Source of the DNA: Chryseobacterium sp. W4I1 | Lineage (GTDB): Bacteria > Bacteroidota > Bacteroidia > Flavobacteriales > Weeksellaceae | Length of the DNA stretch: 64,000 nucleotides | NCBI RefSeq assembly: GCF_030816115.1 | Contig: NZ_JAUSXQ010000001.1 | Coordinates: 1,550,001-1,614,000, forward strand | Direction of reading: 5' to 3' | Shown: piece after piece, positions 40,843 to 51,100 of the stretch | Layout of the letters: each line of letters begins with the position of its first letter | Numbering within the stretch: the stretch's first letter is position 1 | The notes under the pieces: model-generated | Seen by the model: only the letters and a program-made list of their open reading frames with translations | Told to the model about the DNA's origin: nothing | Databases searched by the model: none | Position numbers and translations under genes: made by a program

Positions 40843-41484
40843 TTACAGGCATTTTATTTCTCCTTTTTTATCCTTGTTTCTTAGCAAAGACTGATAGGTT
40901 TTCATCAGCTCATCAGTATCGCATTGGGTTTCTTTGCTGGGAATGGTGTCGGGAGAAGGTTGTGCTTTGTTATCTGATCTTATGCTGTACTTCTTTTCAA
41001 GGCATTTCAGTATTTTTCCATTTTGTAAATAGATGCGTGTTTCTGTGATATCATCTTTGGTAATTGGTTTTTCCGGAGTTCCGCCATCAAAATTCCATAC
41101 CGTTTCTTCTTTAAAGATGAAGAATGGCTGTCTGTTTTTAATGAAATATTTTTCAGACGCTGAAAAATGACTGTGTTCGGCATAAAAGTGCTCTATCACT
41201 TTAATTTCTCCCTTATCCGTATAAAAAGTAATTTCTTCCGAAGGCTCTTCATTACAATCGTAGGTCAGGTGCGCAGATGTAAGCTTTTTTGCTTGCAGTT
41301 GTTCCTGAAGCCTGTTGTATTGATTTTTAATCTCTTCTATAGGATCCGTTGCATTTTTCAGCTGTCTGGAATCTTTTTTTGAAGTAAAAGTGTCTTTTGA
41401 GAATGTTGCCTGAGACATTTTAACCTTGTCATTTTTACATGAAAATACAAGAAGAAAGGCTGCTGCAATGAATACTGTTTTCAT
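40843..41484 (-). CDS. Lipoprotein of unknown function
   Basis: 213 residues with a lipoprotein signal ending at C16 (LLVFSCKND). The mature part is charged, with a coiled-coil-like stretch (about 45-68, PIEEIKNQYNRLQEQLQAKK) and aromatic beta-type segments (EITFYTDKGEIKVIEHFYAEHSHF). No known domain. Single minus-strand gene, likely anchored at an envelope membrane. Confidence 0.72.
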   Translation of the reverse strand: MKTVFIAAAFLLVFSCKNDKVKMSQATFSKDTFTSKKDSRQLKNATDPIEEIKNQYNRLQEQLQAKKLTSAHLTYDCNEEPSEEITFYTDKGEIKVIEHFYAEHSHFSASEKYFIKNRQPFFIFKEETVWNFDGGTPEKPITKDDITETRIYLQNGKILKCLEKKYSIRSDNKAQPSPDTIPSKETQCDTDELMKTYQSLLRNKDKKGEIKCL

Positions 41485-41510
41485 ACCATAATTTTTGGTG
41501 GCTTATAAAA

Positions 41511-41967
41511 TTACAAAAAATTAAAGCTAAAAAAGAGGCTTCCATTGAAAGCATTCTGATTTTTGGTAAGGTTGTTAAATGCTTTGATATTACCGCTCAA
41601 ACCTCCGGTTGCCGTATTGAACCTTCTTTCGTATTGGTATACTTGATCATTTCAAAATGTCTTTCATCATTGTTTTCGTCAAAGGCAGCATACTCCTTAA
41701 TGTCATCCGGATCAAGGGTTTTGAACTTCTGTTTCTTTTTAACCTTATCGATATCAGATACAGCAACAAATTTTACTTTTTTCTGGTTGCTCCACGGGTT
41801 CATGCATCTCCGTTCAGCCTTACGATCCCTTCGATCTTTTTCCCACTTTTATCTATAATATAGCCATGTTTTTCATCTGTTCTCAATTCATAGTCAGTGT
41901 TGTCGTCTTGTGCATAGGCATTAACATATGCAAGGGCAAACAGACTCAATAGTAGTGTTTTCTTCAT
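41511..41967 (-). pseudogene. Decayed secreted-protein gene in three frames
   Basis: ATG 41967 opens a 55-residue frame with a signal peptide (MKKTLLLSLFALAYVNAYAQ) and the start of a domain (HGYIIDKSGKKIEGIVRLNG), stopping at 41800. The protein continues in the next frame at 41803-41597 (NPWSNQKKVKFVAVSDIDKV ... KYTNTKE) and then, after another shift near 41608, in a third frame (RFNTATGGLSGNIKAFNNLT) ending at 41511. Each junction needs one base. The overlap ATGA at the first junction could mimic coupling, but the domain is clearly split. It appears to be a truncated, multiply frameshifted gene. Confidence 0.72.
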
Positions 41968-42039
41968 GTTATTATCGTTTTTAAAATTTGTTGTAAATAT
42001 AATTTTTAAACTCTATCTTAAAAATACCACAGCATTAAA

Positions 42040-42066
42040 TGAAAAAGACCCGGAAATTCCGGGCCT
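42040..42066 (-). terminator. Terminator of the lptF/G-lolA-ftsK block
   Basis: CCCGGAA/TTCCGGG stem (42049-42055, 42057-42063); on the minus strand a TCTTTTTC run follows. It is 42 bp beyond the permease stop codon. Confidence 0.75.
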
Positions 42067-42104
42067 ATATTTCAATGATTAAATTCTGAAATCTTTAAAT
42101 AAAA

Positions 42105-43559
42105 CTATTGGTATCTCTTATGTTCCTTAGTTTTAACAAATAACTTTGTAATAGGTTTGAACAGTGCTTTATACTTTTCAGCATCGAACAGCTGTGAATC
42201 GGTAAGCGCTTTATAGGTCATCCATATTCCAAAAGGAAGAAGGATGAAATTGGGGAGCCATGCTGCTAAATACGGGCTCATTCCTCCCCCCCATGATACA
42301 TTCTCGATACCGAGATTCATTACATAGAAAACAATGAAAATGACGATCGCAATGATGACCGGAAGTCCCATTCCCCCTTTTCTGATAATCGAACCTAAAC
42401 TCGCACCGATCAGGAAGAAAATAATACACGTTACAGAATAAGAGATAATTCTCTGCTGATAAATGACCACTTTGCTGAAATATTTTATATTGGAGCTGAA
42501 CTCATTAGTCTTTCCGGTAGCGCTAGTCTTCAAGTTGTCCAGTCTGTTGTAGGCATTAAAAAGGATTTCCAGTTTTTTCTCTCCTTTTAAAGTATCTAGC
42601 TTTACCTGCTGTTTTGCTGCCACTTTAGACTTGGTTTTGTCCATATAGCTGATTACTGAATTGGACTGGCTAAGGACATCGGCGCTAATGCTTGAAAAGA
42701 ACGCGGCATTATCTTTTTTGGTTTTAGCAACCGTTTCATTAAGCTGTCCGTAAGTCTGGAAACGGTAGTCATCCGTGATCTGCTCTTTTTCAATAGCCTT
42801 ATTGATAAGCTCCGCAATATCAAAATGGGAAACAAGAGTATCAAATTTGATGGCCTGATCCGGTTGCTTCAGTCTTACATTTTCACCTCTGCCTGCAAAG
42901 TTATCTTCAAATACATAACCGTTATACAGCTCCAGCTTAAGAAAGTTTTTATTGGCTGCAGGAACAAATCTTCCCTTTTCAGCTATAATAGACTGCTGAT
43001 TTTCGTAAGTGCTGGCTTTTCGGTGGATAAAAACACCTTCAATGATTTCACCATTTTCACCGTAGATCTTATCAAACTTCACCATATATCCCGGAATCTG
43101 GTCAAGGAACTGTCCTGGCGTAAAATTTAAGGCAGGTTTGGTTTGAGCAATATTGAAAAGCATATTCTTGGCCTTCTTCTGAAAATCAGGAATAATATTG
43201 TTGGAGAAGAAAAAGAGCATGATGGCCAATACCGTTGCAACTCCCAGCAGTGGAGCCATTACTCTTGTCAAAGAAATTCCTGCTGCTTTCATCGCTGCAA
43301 GCTCGTATCGTTCTCCAAATTCACCAAAGGACATAATGCTGGCCAGAAGGATGGTAAGTGGAAGTACTAAACTGACAACACTTACCCCAAGGTAAAAAAG
43401 AAGTTTCAGGATCTGCCAGTAGCTTAATCCTTTTCCCATGAACTGCCCCAGCTGAACCCAGATAATGTTTACAATAAAGATGAAAAACAAAACGCTGAAT
43501 ATAAAGAAAAACGGTCCAAAGAAGGTTTTTATAATATATCGGTCTAGTATTTTTAACAT
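42105..43559 (-). CDS. LptF/LptG family lipopolysaccharide-export permease
   Basis: 484 residues of the YjgP/YjgQ family: N-terminal LDRYIIKTFFGPFFFIFSVL, membrane helices at about 9-34, 52-80, 97-121 and three near the C-terminus (377-399, 405-425, 435-455), with a large periplasmic beta-jellyroll in between. LptF and LptG with LptB drive LPS toward the outer membrane. The jellyroll domain carries a longer insert than in enterobacteria. Neighbouring lolA and ftsK are the common flavobacterial context. Confidence 0.9.
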   Translation of the reverse strand: MLKILDRYIIKTFFGPFFFIFSVLFFIFIVNIIWVQLGQFMGKGLSYWQILKLLFYLGVSVVSLVLPLTILLASIMSFGEFGERYELAAMKAAGISLTRVMAPLLGVATVLAIMLFFFSNNIIPDFQKKAKNMLFNIAQTKPALNFTPGQFLDQIPGYMVKFDKIYGENGEIIEGVFIHRKASTYENQQSIIAEKGRFVPAANKNFLKLELYNGYVFEDNFAGRGENVRLKQPDQAIKFDTLVSHFDIAELINKAIEKEQITDDYRFQTYGQLNETVAKTKKDNAAFFSSISADVLSQSNSVISYMDKTKSKVAAKQQVKLDTLKGEKKLEILFNAYNRLDNLKTSATGKTNEFSSNIKYFSKVVIYQQRIISYSVTCIIFFLIGASLGSIIRKGGMGLPVIIAIVIFIVFYVMNLGIENVSWGGGMSPYLAAWLPNFILLPFGIWMTYKALTDSQLFDAEKYKALFKPITKLFVKTKEHKRYQ

Positions 43560-43574
43560 GCGCCAAAATTAATC

Positions 43575-43602
43575 AAAAAGCCACAAAGTTTACTTGTGGC
43601 TT
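43575..43602 (-). terminator. Terminator-like hairpin between lolA and the lptF/G gene
   Basis: AAGCCACAA (43578-43586) pairs with TTGTGGCTT (43594-43602); the minus strand continues TTTTTGATT. It may end or attenuate the lolA transcript just ahead of the permease gene. Confidence 0.65.
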
Positions 43603-43682
43603 GTATAATTTTTATTACTTTTTATTTAACGGTCAAAAGGGCGAACTGCTGTTTTAGAATTGGCAGATATCCTTTACGCTTT

Positions 43683-44330
43683 TTAAAGCTCTGTGATCAC
43701 ATAATTTTTGAACTTATTCTTATCAAAAACAAACATATTCGGATCCAGCTCCTGGTTTTCCTTATATTCTTTGATAGCAATTACTGCCACATCTTTGTTA
43801 TTTCCGTGCTGCTCCAGTTTTACCATTTGTTTCTTCACAGAATCTACAAAAATGTAAACATACTGTATTCCGTTAGATTTTACAGGAGTCAGTTTAATGA
43901 AATCTGCATTTACACCATTAACGTTTTTCTTACCGTTATAAGTTACGTTGTAATCGTTTCTATAGGTTGAAAGATAATTGATAGGGGAGAACATGCTGCT
44001 GCTTCCGTTAGGTTTTGCAATTGTTACTTCCATATCATCTGCATTGATGTTGTAAATTTTAGCCCCGTCAAAGATTTGTTCCGTATCCATGATCTTAAGC
44101 TTATACTTTTCTCCTGCAGAATAATAAATTCCAGGCTCGGTTTTGTTGACCTGACCGTTTAAACCTGTTCCGAAAGAAAACTTGAAGTAAGAATTCTTTT
44201 TTGACTTGTAATTGGCTGTAATATCATCCAGAATTTTTTTAGCTTTTGCATCAATTTTCTGAGCATCGGCAAATCCTACTGCACCTATTACAAAACTTCC
44301 GACTATAATTTTTGAAATACTATTTTTCAT
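43683..44330 (-). CDS. LolA-like outer-membrane lipoprotein carrier
   Basis: 215 residues: signal peptide (about 1-23, GFADAQ), then the half-barrel pattern of LolA/LolB: KKILDDITANYKSKKNSYFKFSF, GKKNVNGVNADFIKLTP, YIFVDSVKKQMVKLEQHG. LolA chaperones lipoproteins across the periplasm. It lies between ftsK and the LPS permease, a layout conserved in flavobacteria. Start ATG 44330. Confidence 0.87.
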   Translation of the reverse strand: MKNSISKIIVGSFVIGAVGFADAQKIDAKAKKILDDITANYKSKKNSYFKFSFGTGLNGQVNKTEPGIYYSAGEKYKLKIMDTEQIFDGAKIYNINADDMEVTIAKPNGSSSMFSPINYLSTYRNDYNVTYNGKKNVNGVNADFIKLTPVKSNGIQYVYIFVDSVKKQMVKLEQHGNNKDVAVIAIKEYKENQELDPNMFVFDKNKFKNYVITEL

Positions 44331-44459
44331 TTTCTTTTTTAATAAACTTTAGACATTCTAATGCTTTAAAGGTTAAACTTACCAAGCATTTTTCCTTTAA
44401 CTACGCAGATATTTCAAAAACTGTTCCAATAATAGAAATGTGTTCTTACAGATGAAACC

Positions 44460-44921
44460 TTAATTACTTCTTTCCGGTCTGTAAACATAATTCTCGAAGT
44501 TTTTGGGAAGAACGTTCGTTATCGTTAATTTATTAGAGGTAATGGTAGGCTCGATATTAATTACTTTTGTATTTTCATTAATCTCCACCTGATGTTTGCT
44601 TCTCATATTGACCATATCTATATGAAGAGCAGTAAACTCATATTTTCCTTTTGCCAGGTCAATGATCAGATATTCTTTTGGTCTGATCTGTCCCAGAGAT
44701 TTGTTATCTATCCAGATATTCAACCTTGCTGTATTGTCTACCGCATGTAAAAAACCAGCTCCGTTATAGATAAGTACTTTGCCATTTCCCAGTGTATTAG
44801 TATCCACAGTGTCTAGTTTTACAGTGCTGTAATCACTTGGAATGGATCTTAATGCACACGAGGATAAGGTAAGTACCGATGCAAAAAGGCAAGCATTGAT
44901 AATGTTTTTAACAATTTTCAT
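44460..44921 (-). CDS. Lipoprotein of unknown function downstream of ftsK
   Basis: 153 residues with lipobox LTLSSC (C22). The mature part, with LIYNGAGFLHAVDNTARLNIWIDNKSLGQIRPKEYL and YEFTALHIDMVNMRSKHQVEI, resembles the small DUF2846-like beta-sandwich lipoproteins (a surface-linked domain with inverse 'PEGA-like' strands), but I cannot name it with confidence. It starts 24 bp after ftsK and is probably in its transcript. Confidence 0.72.
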   Translation of the reverse strand: MKIVKNIINACLFASVLTLSSCALRSIPSDYSTVKLDTVDTNTLGNGKVLIYNGAGFLHAVDNTARLNIWIDNKSLGQIRPKEYLIIDLAKGKYEFTALHIDMVNMRSKHQVEINENTKVINIEPTITSNKLTITNVLPKNFENYVYRPERSN

Positions 44922-44945
44922 GGTAATATTTTTTTATATGGTTGG

Positions 44946-47495
44946 TTAGTTTCTTAAATCTTCTAAAAACTGTTCCAGCGAATGAAGATCACTGATGATT
45001 ACCTCTCTTGCTTTTGCACCATTGAAGCCTCCTACAATACCGGTTGCTTCAAGCTGATCCATGATCCTTCCTGCACGGTTGTAACCTAATTTGAGTTGTC
45101 TCTGAAGCATGGAAGTTGATCCCTGTTGTGTCGATACGATAATTCTTGCCGCTTCTTCAAACAATGCATCTTTTTCATTCGGATCAAAAGCGCCTACCGT
45201 ACTGGTAGAATCTTCAGAAACAAATTCAGGAAGCAGGAATGCTGAAGAGTATCCTTTCTGTTCACCGATGTATTCCGCAAGTCTTTCCACTTCCGGAGTG
45301 TCTACGAAAGCACACTGAAGTCTTAAGATTTCATTTCCGTTAAAATAAAGCATATCTCCCTTACCAATCAACTGATCTGCTCCTGTAGAATCCAGGATTG
45401 TTCTTGAATCGACACTGGAAATTACTCTGAAGGCTGCTCTTGCTGGGAAATTGGCTTTGATCATCCCTGTAATTACATTTACAGAAGGTCGCTGTGTAGC
45501 AACAATCAGGTGAATTCCTACCGCTCTTGCAAGCTGTGCAAGCCTTGCAATCGGAAGTTCCACCTCTTTTCCTGCGGTCATAATAAGGTCGGCAAACTCA
45601 TCTACAACCAAAACAATATAAGGCAGGTAACGATGTCCGTTCTCAGGATTTAATTTTCTCTCGGTAAACTTCTTATTGTATTCTTTTAAATTCTTACAGA
45701 ATGCATTTTTAAGAAGATCATATCTTGTATCCATTTCGATACAAAGAGAATTCAGGGTATTGATCACCTTATTGGTATCGGTAATGATTGCTTCTTCAGC
45801 ATCCGGAAGTTTAGCCAGATAATGTCTTTCAATTTTTGAATACAATGAAAGTTCCACTTTCTTAGGGTCCACCATTACAAATTTCAATTCGCTCGGATGT
45901 TTTTTATAAAGAAGAGAAGTAAGGATAGCATTGATCCCTACAGATTTCCCTTGTCCTGTAGCACCGGCCATCAGTAAGTGTGGCATTTTTGAAAGGTCTG
46001 CCATGAATACTTCGTTAGAAATAGTTTTTCCGAAAACAACCGGAAGATCCATATCTGTATTCTGGAATTTATGGGAAGCAATCACTGAACGCATGGAAAC
46101 CATTGTAGGATTTTTCCTCGGAACTTCAATTCCGATGGTTCCTTTTCCTGGCATAGGCGCAATTATCCTGATCCCAAGTGCGGAAAGATTCAATGCAATA
46201 TCATCCTGAAGCTTTTTGATAGCAGATACTCTGATTCCTGCTTCAGGAACAATTTCATATAAAGTAACGGTAGGTCCTATCGTCGCTTTGATCTCGGAGA
46301 TCCCAACGTTGAAATTCTTTAAAAGGCCTACAATTTTATTTTTATTTTCTTCTAATTCTTCTTTATTGATAGAAATTTCTTCGTTACCGTAATCTTTAAG
46401 CAATTCTACAGGTGGCATCTGAAATCCTGCAAGATCAAGCTTGTGATCATACAGTCCGTGTTTTTCTACCAGTTCCTGTGACTTTCTATCTGAATCATCC
46501 AATACATCGATCACCTGAGCAACTTCAACATTAAATTTAATATTGTCCTGAGCCGGTGACGAAACTGGTGGAACAGGAACATTAATAGCCGGGCTCACCG
46601 GTGTCATGTCAAAAGCCTGTTCAGGCGTAGAGGTAGGAAGAGATGGTCTGGTATTAAGATTTAAACTGACGGGTTTTTCTTCCTCCTCAAAAGAAGTATG
46701 ATTAGGAGTTACAATAGTTTCTATATCAGCTACAGGCTGTACTTCCGGAAATCCTTTAGGAACACTCACAGGTTCCTGATCTTTAGCCTTTGGTTTACTG
46801 CTAACATCAGTTACGGTAACATTCGGTATCGTTTCTTCAGCCTCTTCTTCAAGTTCTGTATCTGCTTCAAAATTTTCTTCTGAGCTCGGCATCATAGATT
46901 TAACCTTGCCAATCGTATGATCGTTGATTTTGTCCAGTTTGGCCTTAATAGAGCTTGGACGAAGATTGAATTCAAGGATAAAATATAAAAGGATACTTGA
47001 TGCAAGTACTACCCAAAGTCCTACAGGTCCAATGATGGCATTAAGATAATCCATGATCTGATAGCCGTAAACACCTCCCAGAACTCCTTGGCCTTTAGTA
47101 ACCGCTCCCATAAAAATAGGAAGCCAGCAGATAAAAAACAAAGAATGCCCTATGGTTTTCCACGGTTTGAAGGTTCTTTTCTTTAAGATAAGCGTTCCCA
47201 CAACCAAAAATAAAAAGGCAATAATAAATGAGGCAATACCTATGCTTTCGAATATAAAAATATTACCCAGCCAGTCGCCTACCTTCCCAAAGACATTGGA
47301 AGATTGTATTGTTTTGTCTGTCATTGTTCCAGCTTGGCTCTGATCAGCCTTCCAGTTCATCAGATAAGAGACGAAGGAAAGGGTCAGAACGATAGAAAAT
47401 AGAATGAAAGTAAGCCCGAAAAATATACGGGGCTTAGATAAGATTTTGCCTTTATCAGGCGATTCAGTCGGTTTTGTCTGTGTCTTTTTATCCAT
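44946..47495 (-). CDS. ftsK: DNA translocase FtsK
   Basis: 849 residues: four N-terminal membrane helices (about 27-48, 80-108, 114-137, 150-172), an acidic/proline-rich linker (about 205-330), the RecA-like motor with Walker A GATGQGKS (about 511-518) and Walker B VVDEFADL (about 629), then a winged-helix gamma domain (RQLKLGYNRAGRIMDQLEATGIVG). It pumps chromosome termini during division and activates XerCD. The linker is shorter than in E. coli, as usual outside proteobacteria. Confidence 0.97.
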   Translation of the reverse strand: MDKKTQTKPTESPDKGKILSKPRIFFGLTFILFSIVLTLSFVSYLMNWKADQSQAGTMTDKTIQSSNVFGKVGDWLGNIFIFESIGIASFIIAFLFLVVGTLILKKRTFKPWKTIGHSLFFICWLPIFMGAVTKGQGVLGGVYGYQIMDYLNAIIGPVGLWVVLASSILLYFILEFNLRPSSIKAKLDKINDHTIGKVKSMMPSSEENFEADTELEEEAEETIPNVTVTDVSSKPKAKDQEPVSVPKGFPEVQPVADIETIVTPNHTSFEEEEKPVSLNLNTRPSLPTSTPEQAFDMTPVSPAINVPVPPVSSPAQDNIKFNVEVAQVIDVLDDSDRKSQELVEKHGLYDHKLDLAGFQMPPVELLKDYGNEEISINKEELEENKNKIVGLLKNFNVGISEIKATIGPTVTLYEIVPEAGIRVSAIKKLQDDIALNLSALGIRIIAPMPGKGTIGIEVPRKNPTMVSMRSVIASHKFQNTDMDLPVVFGKTISNEVFMADLSKMPHLLMAGATGQGKSVGINAILTSLLYKKHPSELKFVMVDPKKVELSLYSKIERHYLAKLPDAEEAIITDTNKVINTLNSLCIEMDTRYDLLKNAFCKNLKEYNKKFTERKLNPENGHRYLPYIVLVVDEFADLIMTAGKEVELPIARLAQLARAVGIHLIVATQRPSVNVITGMIKANFPARAAFRVISSVDSRTILDSTGADQLIGKGDMLYFNGNEILRLQCAFVDTPEVERLAEYIGEQKGYSSAFLLPEFVSEDSTSTVGAFDPNEKDALFEEAARIIVSTQQGSTSMLQRQLKLGYNRAGRIMDQLEATGIVGGFNGAKAREVIISDLHSLEQFLEDLRN

Positions 47496-47509
47496 AATAT
47501 CAATGTGGG

Positions 47510-47517
47510 CAAATTTA
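47510..47517 (-). promoter_or_regulatory. -7 element of ftsK
   Basis: TAAATTTG on the minus strand, 14 bp before the ftsK start; exact TAnnTTTG, but the nearest TTG is too close to serve as -33. Confidence 0.45.
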
Positions 47518-47746
47518 ATGTTTTTTCAACATTAATAGAATCTTTTTTTGTTTAAAAGATAGCGTAATTTAGGTTTATTTTTTAAAATCACACAGCGTTT
47601 TTGAGATATTTTTTTCATTAAAATCTAATGCAGCAGGTGTTTTTTTACTAGTTCAAATGTTATTACCAAAACTCCACTAATTTTGTTCCATAAATTTAAA
47701 AATAAGAGAAAACGAAAATTTTATTTGAAAGTATCCTGGTTTATTC

Positions 47747-48038
47747 ATGCCTCTATTTTCATTATTATCTATTAGCGTACAGCAAAAAAGAAAAATGAGA
47801 AAGAGGACCTTATTATTTTATTGATGTACAGGATGATTATTTCCTGGATGAAAAAAGGAGAATAGCTGACAGCAGGTTGCTTCTAAATAGCGATGAGCTT
47901 TTAAGTAAGATCAGAAATAAAACCTTTTCAAAAAAAAACAGTTGGCTGAATATCATTAATTTGAGTGCTGTTAATGAATATTTAGGAATAGAAAATTTTA
48001 ATAAAACAGATAGGTTTAATATGTCCGGAATTTCATAA
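47747..48038 (+). pseudogene. Possible frameshifted small gene in the 690-bp gap before the cytochrome c gene
   Basis: ATG 47747 opens 25 codons (MPLFSLLSISVQQKRKMRKR...) ending at 47824. In the next frame, 79 open codons run from 47799 to a TAA at 48036-48038 and have no ATG at their start (FIDVQDDYFLDEKRRIADSR ... KKNSWLNIINLSAVNEYLG). The codon content looks coding. One indel near 47806 would join both into a protein of about 97 residues. TAATTTTG at 47678-47685 is a -7 match upstream. I do not recognise the family. Confidence 0.4.
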
Positions 48039-48159
48039 TATTAGAAATTGAATTTTTCTTAATAAATTTCATGTTATTAAGAATGATTCAAAATAAATGA
48101 AATAGGCCTCAAAGTGACAAAAAACAGCTTTTTTTAGCCGCTTTGTTGTTTATCATCCT

Positions 48160-48167
48160 TATTTTTG
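48160..48167 (+). promoter_or_regulatory. -7 element of the cytochrome c biogenesis gene
   Basis: TATTTTTG, 20 bp before ATG 48188. It makes the in-frame ATG at 48143 unusable because that codon lies upstream of the box. Confidence 0.55.
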
Positions 48168-48187
48168 CATGTCAAGTAAAATATATC

Positions 48188-51100
48188 ATGAAGAAGCTCC
48201 AAGATATTCTTATCTCAACCAGGACAATGGCTGTGCTGTTACTGGTGTACGCATTTGCAATGGCTTATGCAACGTTCTTAGAAAATGACTATGGAACACC
48301 TACAGCCAAGGCTTTGATCTATGAAGCAAAATGGTTTGAATTAATCATGTTTCTGCTCATTCTCAACTTTGTAGGAAATATCGCAAGATACAGACTGTGG
48401 AGAAGAGAAAAATGGCCGGTTCTGGTCTTTCACCTTGCTTTTATCCTTATTTTTATAGGAGGTGCTATCACTAGATACATCAGTTTTGAAGGTACAATGC
48501 ACATCAGGGAAGGCGAAACTTCCAATGAGATTGTAACGGATAAAAATTTCTTTAAAATTAAAATAGAAGAAAAAGGAGATGCTCTTGATTATCAGGATAT
48601 TCCTTACTTGATGTCACCACTGCATAAAGACTTTAAAGCAACTTACGATTTCCATGGAAAAGAAATAAAGGTCTTTACAAAAGAATTTATTCAGAGGAAA
48701 AAAGACAGCTTAATTGCTGAGCCGAACGGCGAAGAATATCTTCACCTGGTTTCTACGGGATCTACAGGCAGACAGAATATCTATATCAAACCGGGGGAGA
48801 CAAAATCTATTAACGGAACTTTGGTAACATTCAACAGAGCGATCGAAGGGGCTGTAGAATTTAAAAAAGAAGACGGGAAAATATTCATCAAAACACCTGT
48901 AGATGCAGCTTTCATGACGATGGCAACACAGGCTACAGGAAGTACCAAGAAAGATGAATTCCAACCTTTGGTTTTGAGAAGTTTATATACGATCAACGAA
49001 TTGAAGCTGGTGGTGCCTGAAGGTCTTAAAAAAGGAAGGCTGATGGCTTTTGAAGGAGATAAAAAGAAAGATGCTATGGTACCTGATATGCTGAGAATAG
49101 AGCTTCAGGGACCAAAAACAAAACAGCTGGTTGATCTTTCTGTAGAAAAAGGTAATCCTAATGCCTTTAAACAGGTAACTATGGACGGCCTGAATATTAT
49201 GCTTGGTTTCGGTCCTAAAGTATATAATACCCCTTTTGCGCTGAAGCTTGATGACTTCGTAATGGAAACTTATCCGGGAAGCTCATCTCCAAGTGCTTAC
49301 GAAAGTCATGTTAAAATCATTGATGAAGGAAAGGAAACTCCTTATAAAATTTATATGAACCACGTTTTAAATCATAAAGGATACCGTTTTTTCCAGTCAA
49401 GTTTTGATCCGGACAGAATGGGAACTGTACTTTCTGTAAATCATGATTTCTGGGGAACTATTATTTCTTATATAGGATATGCACTTTTATTCTTAGGAAT
49501 GTTTGTAATCTTCTTTTGGAAAGGAACTCACTTCTGGAAATTGAATAAAATGCTTACTGACGCCAATAAAAAGAAAACAAAAGCAGCAGCAGTATTATTC
49601 TTGTTTTTAAGCTTAGGCTTAAATGCCCAGAAAATTGAGACGCATGGAACAACAGATGGAAGCAGAGAACATGTACACGTAGAAGGTGAAAATAATATGC
49701 ATGCCCAGCCTTTGGACGGCTCTGCTCCAAAGCAAAACTCATTGGCGACCCCGATGGCAAAAATGAGATCTATCTCACCTGATGAAATTATTGCAAGAAA
49801 CAGAATCAGCAAAGAACATGCAGATAAATTCGGATACCTTTTAGTACAGAATTTTGACGGAAGAATTGTTCCTATTAATACAGAGGCATTAGATGTTCTT
49901 AGAAAATTATACAAAAAGGATGAATTTAAAGGAACAGATGGAAAGTCTTTAACTGCTAACCAGTGGTTTCTTTCAATCAATACAGATACTCCAAGCTGGA
50001 CTATGGTGCCAATGATTAAAGTGGGGCCAAAAGGAGGTGACGAACTGAAAAAGAAAACAAAAGCTAATGATGATGAGTATACCTCATTAATGAATCTTTT
50101 TCCTGCAGATGCCAATGGTAATCTAACTTATATTCTAGAACATGATTACAATACGGCATTCCGCAAGAAACCGGCTGACCAGACAAACTATGATAAAGAA
50201 GTAATTGCTGTAAACGAAAGAGTACAGATTTTCAATGAGTTTTTCAGCGGCCAGTTTATGAGAATTGTTCCTGTTAAAAATGATGCGAATCATACCTGGC
50301 ATTCATGGCTGGATCAGAAATTCGAACCGGATATGGAATCTCAGCAGGTAATGGGACCTTATTTTGCAGAGGCGCTTACAGCACAGAAAACCGGAGACTG
50401 GAGTAAAGCTGATAAAGAATTGGCAAAGCTTTCAGAATATCAGCAAAAATGGGGCAAAGCAGTAGTTCCTGCAAAATCTAAAGTAGATCTTGAGGTTTTC
50501 ATGAATAAAGCAAATATTAATTTTAAATTATTAATCTTTTATACCATCATTGGTGGGCTTCTTCTGATCTTAGGATTTATTGAATTATTTAAGCCTAAAA
50601 AAGTTTTAAATAAAACCATTAAAGTAATTATTGCTGCTGGTTTAATAGGATATATCTGTCACTTCCTGGGCCTTGTTGCAAGATGGTATATTTCAGGACA
50701 TGCACCTTGGAGTAATGGATATGAAGCCATTATATTTATCTCGTGGGTAGGGATTACAGCCGGATTATTCCTTTACAGAAATTCTAATGCTCTGATACCT
50801 GCATCAGGATTTATGGTGGCCGTTATTATGATGGGATTTGCACACGGAGGTTCAGCGCTTGATCCACAGATCACACCGCTGGTTCCGGTATTGAAATCTT
50901 ACTGGCTGATTGTTCACGTAGCGATCATCACATCGAGTTATGGTTTCTTTGCCCTCTCAATGATTATTGCAGTGATCTCTCTTGTATTCTATATTATATC
51001 AAATAAAGACACCTATAAACTTCACCACGATACTACATTAAAAGAATTGGTAATTGTGTCAGAAATGTCACTGACCATTGGTCTTTTTGCCTTAACAGTT

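Noticed and set aside
43564..43571. A TAATTTTG -7 match just upstream of the lptF/G gene
   Set aside because: It would place the transcription start at or inside the start codon, and no -33 TTG is present; probably chance.
43596..43970. A 124-codon plus-strand frame over lolA
   Set aside because: Antisense to the LolA coding sequence; composition is hydrophobic without domain features and there is no promoter.
49528..50115. A 195-codon minus-strand open frame inside the cytochrome c biogenesis gene
   Set aside because: It lies wholly opposite a well-conserved gene and has a serine/phenylalanine-rich, low-complexity product typical of an antisense shadow.
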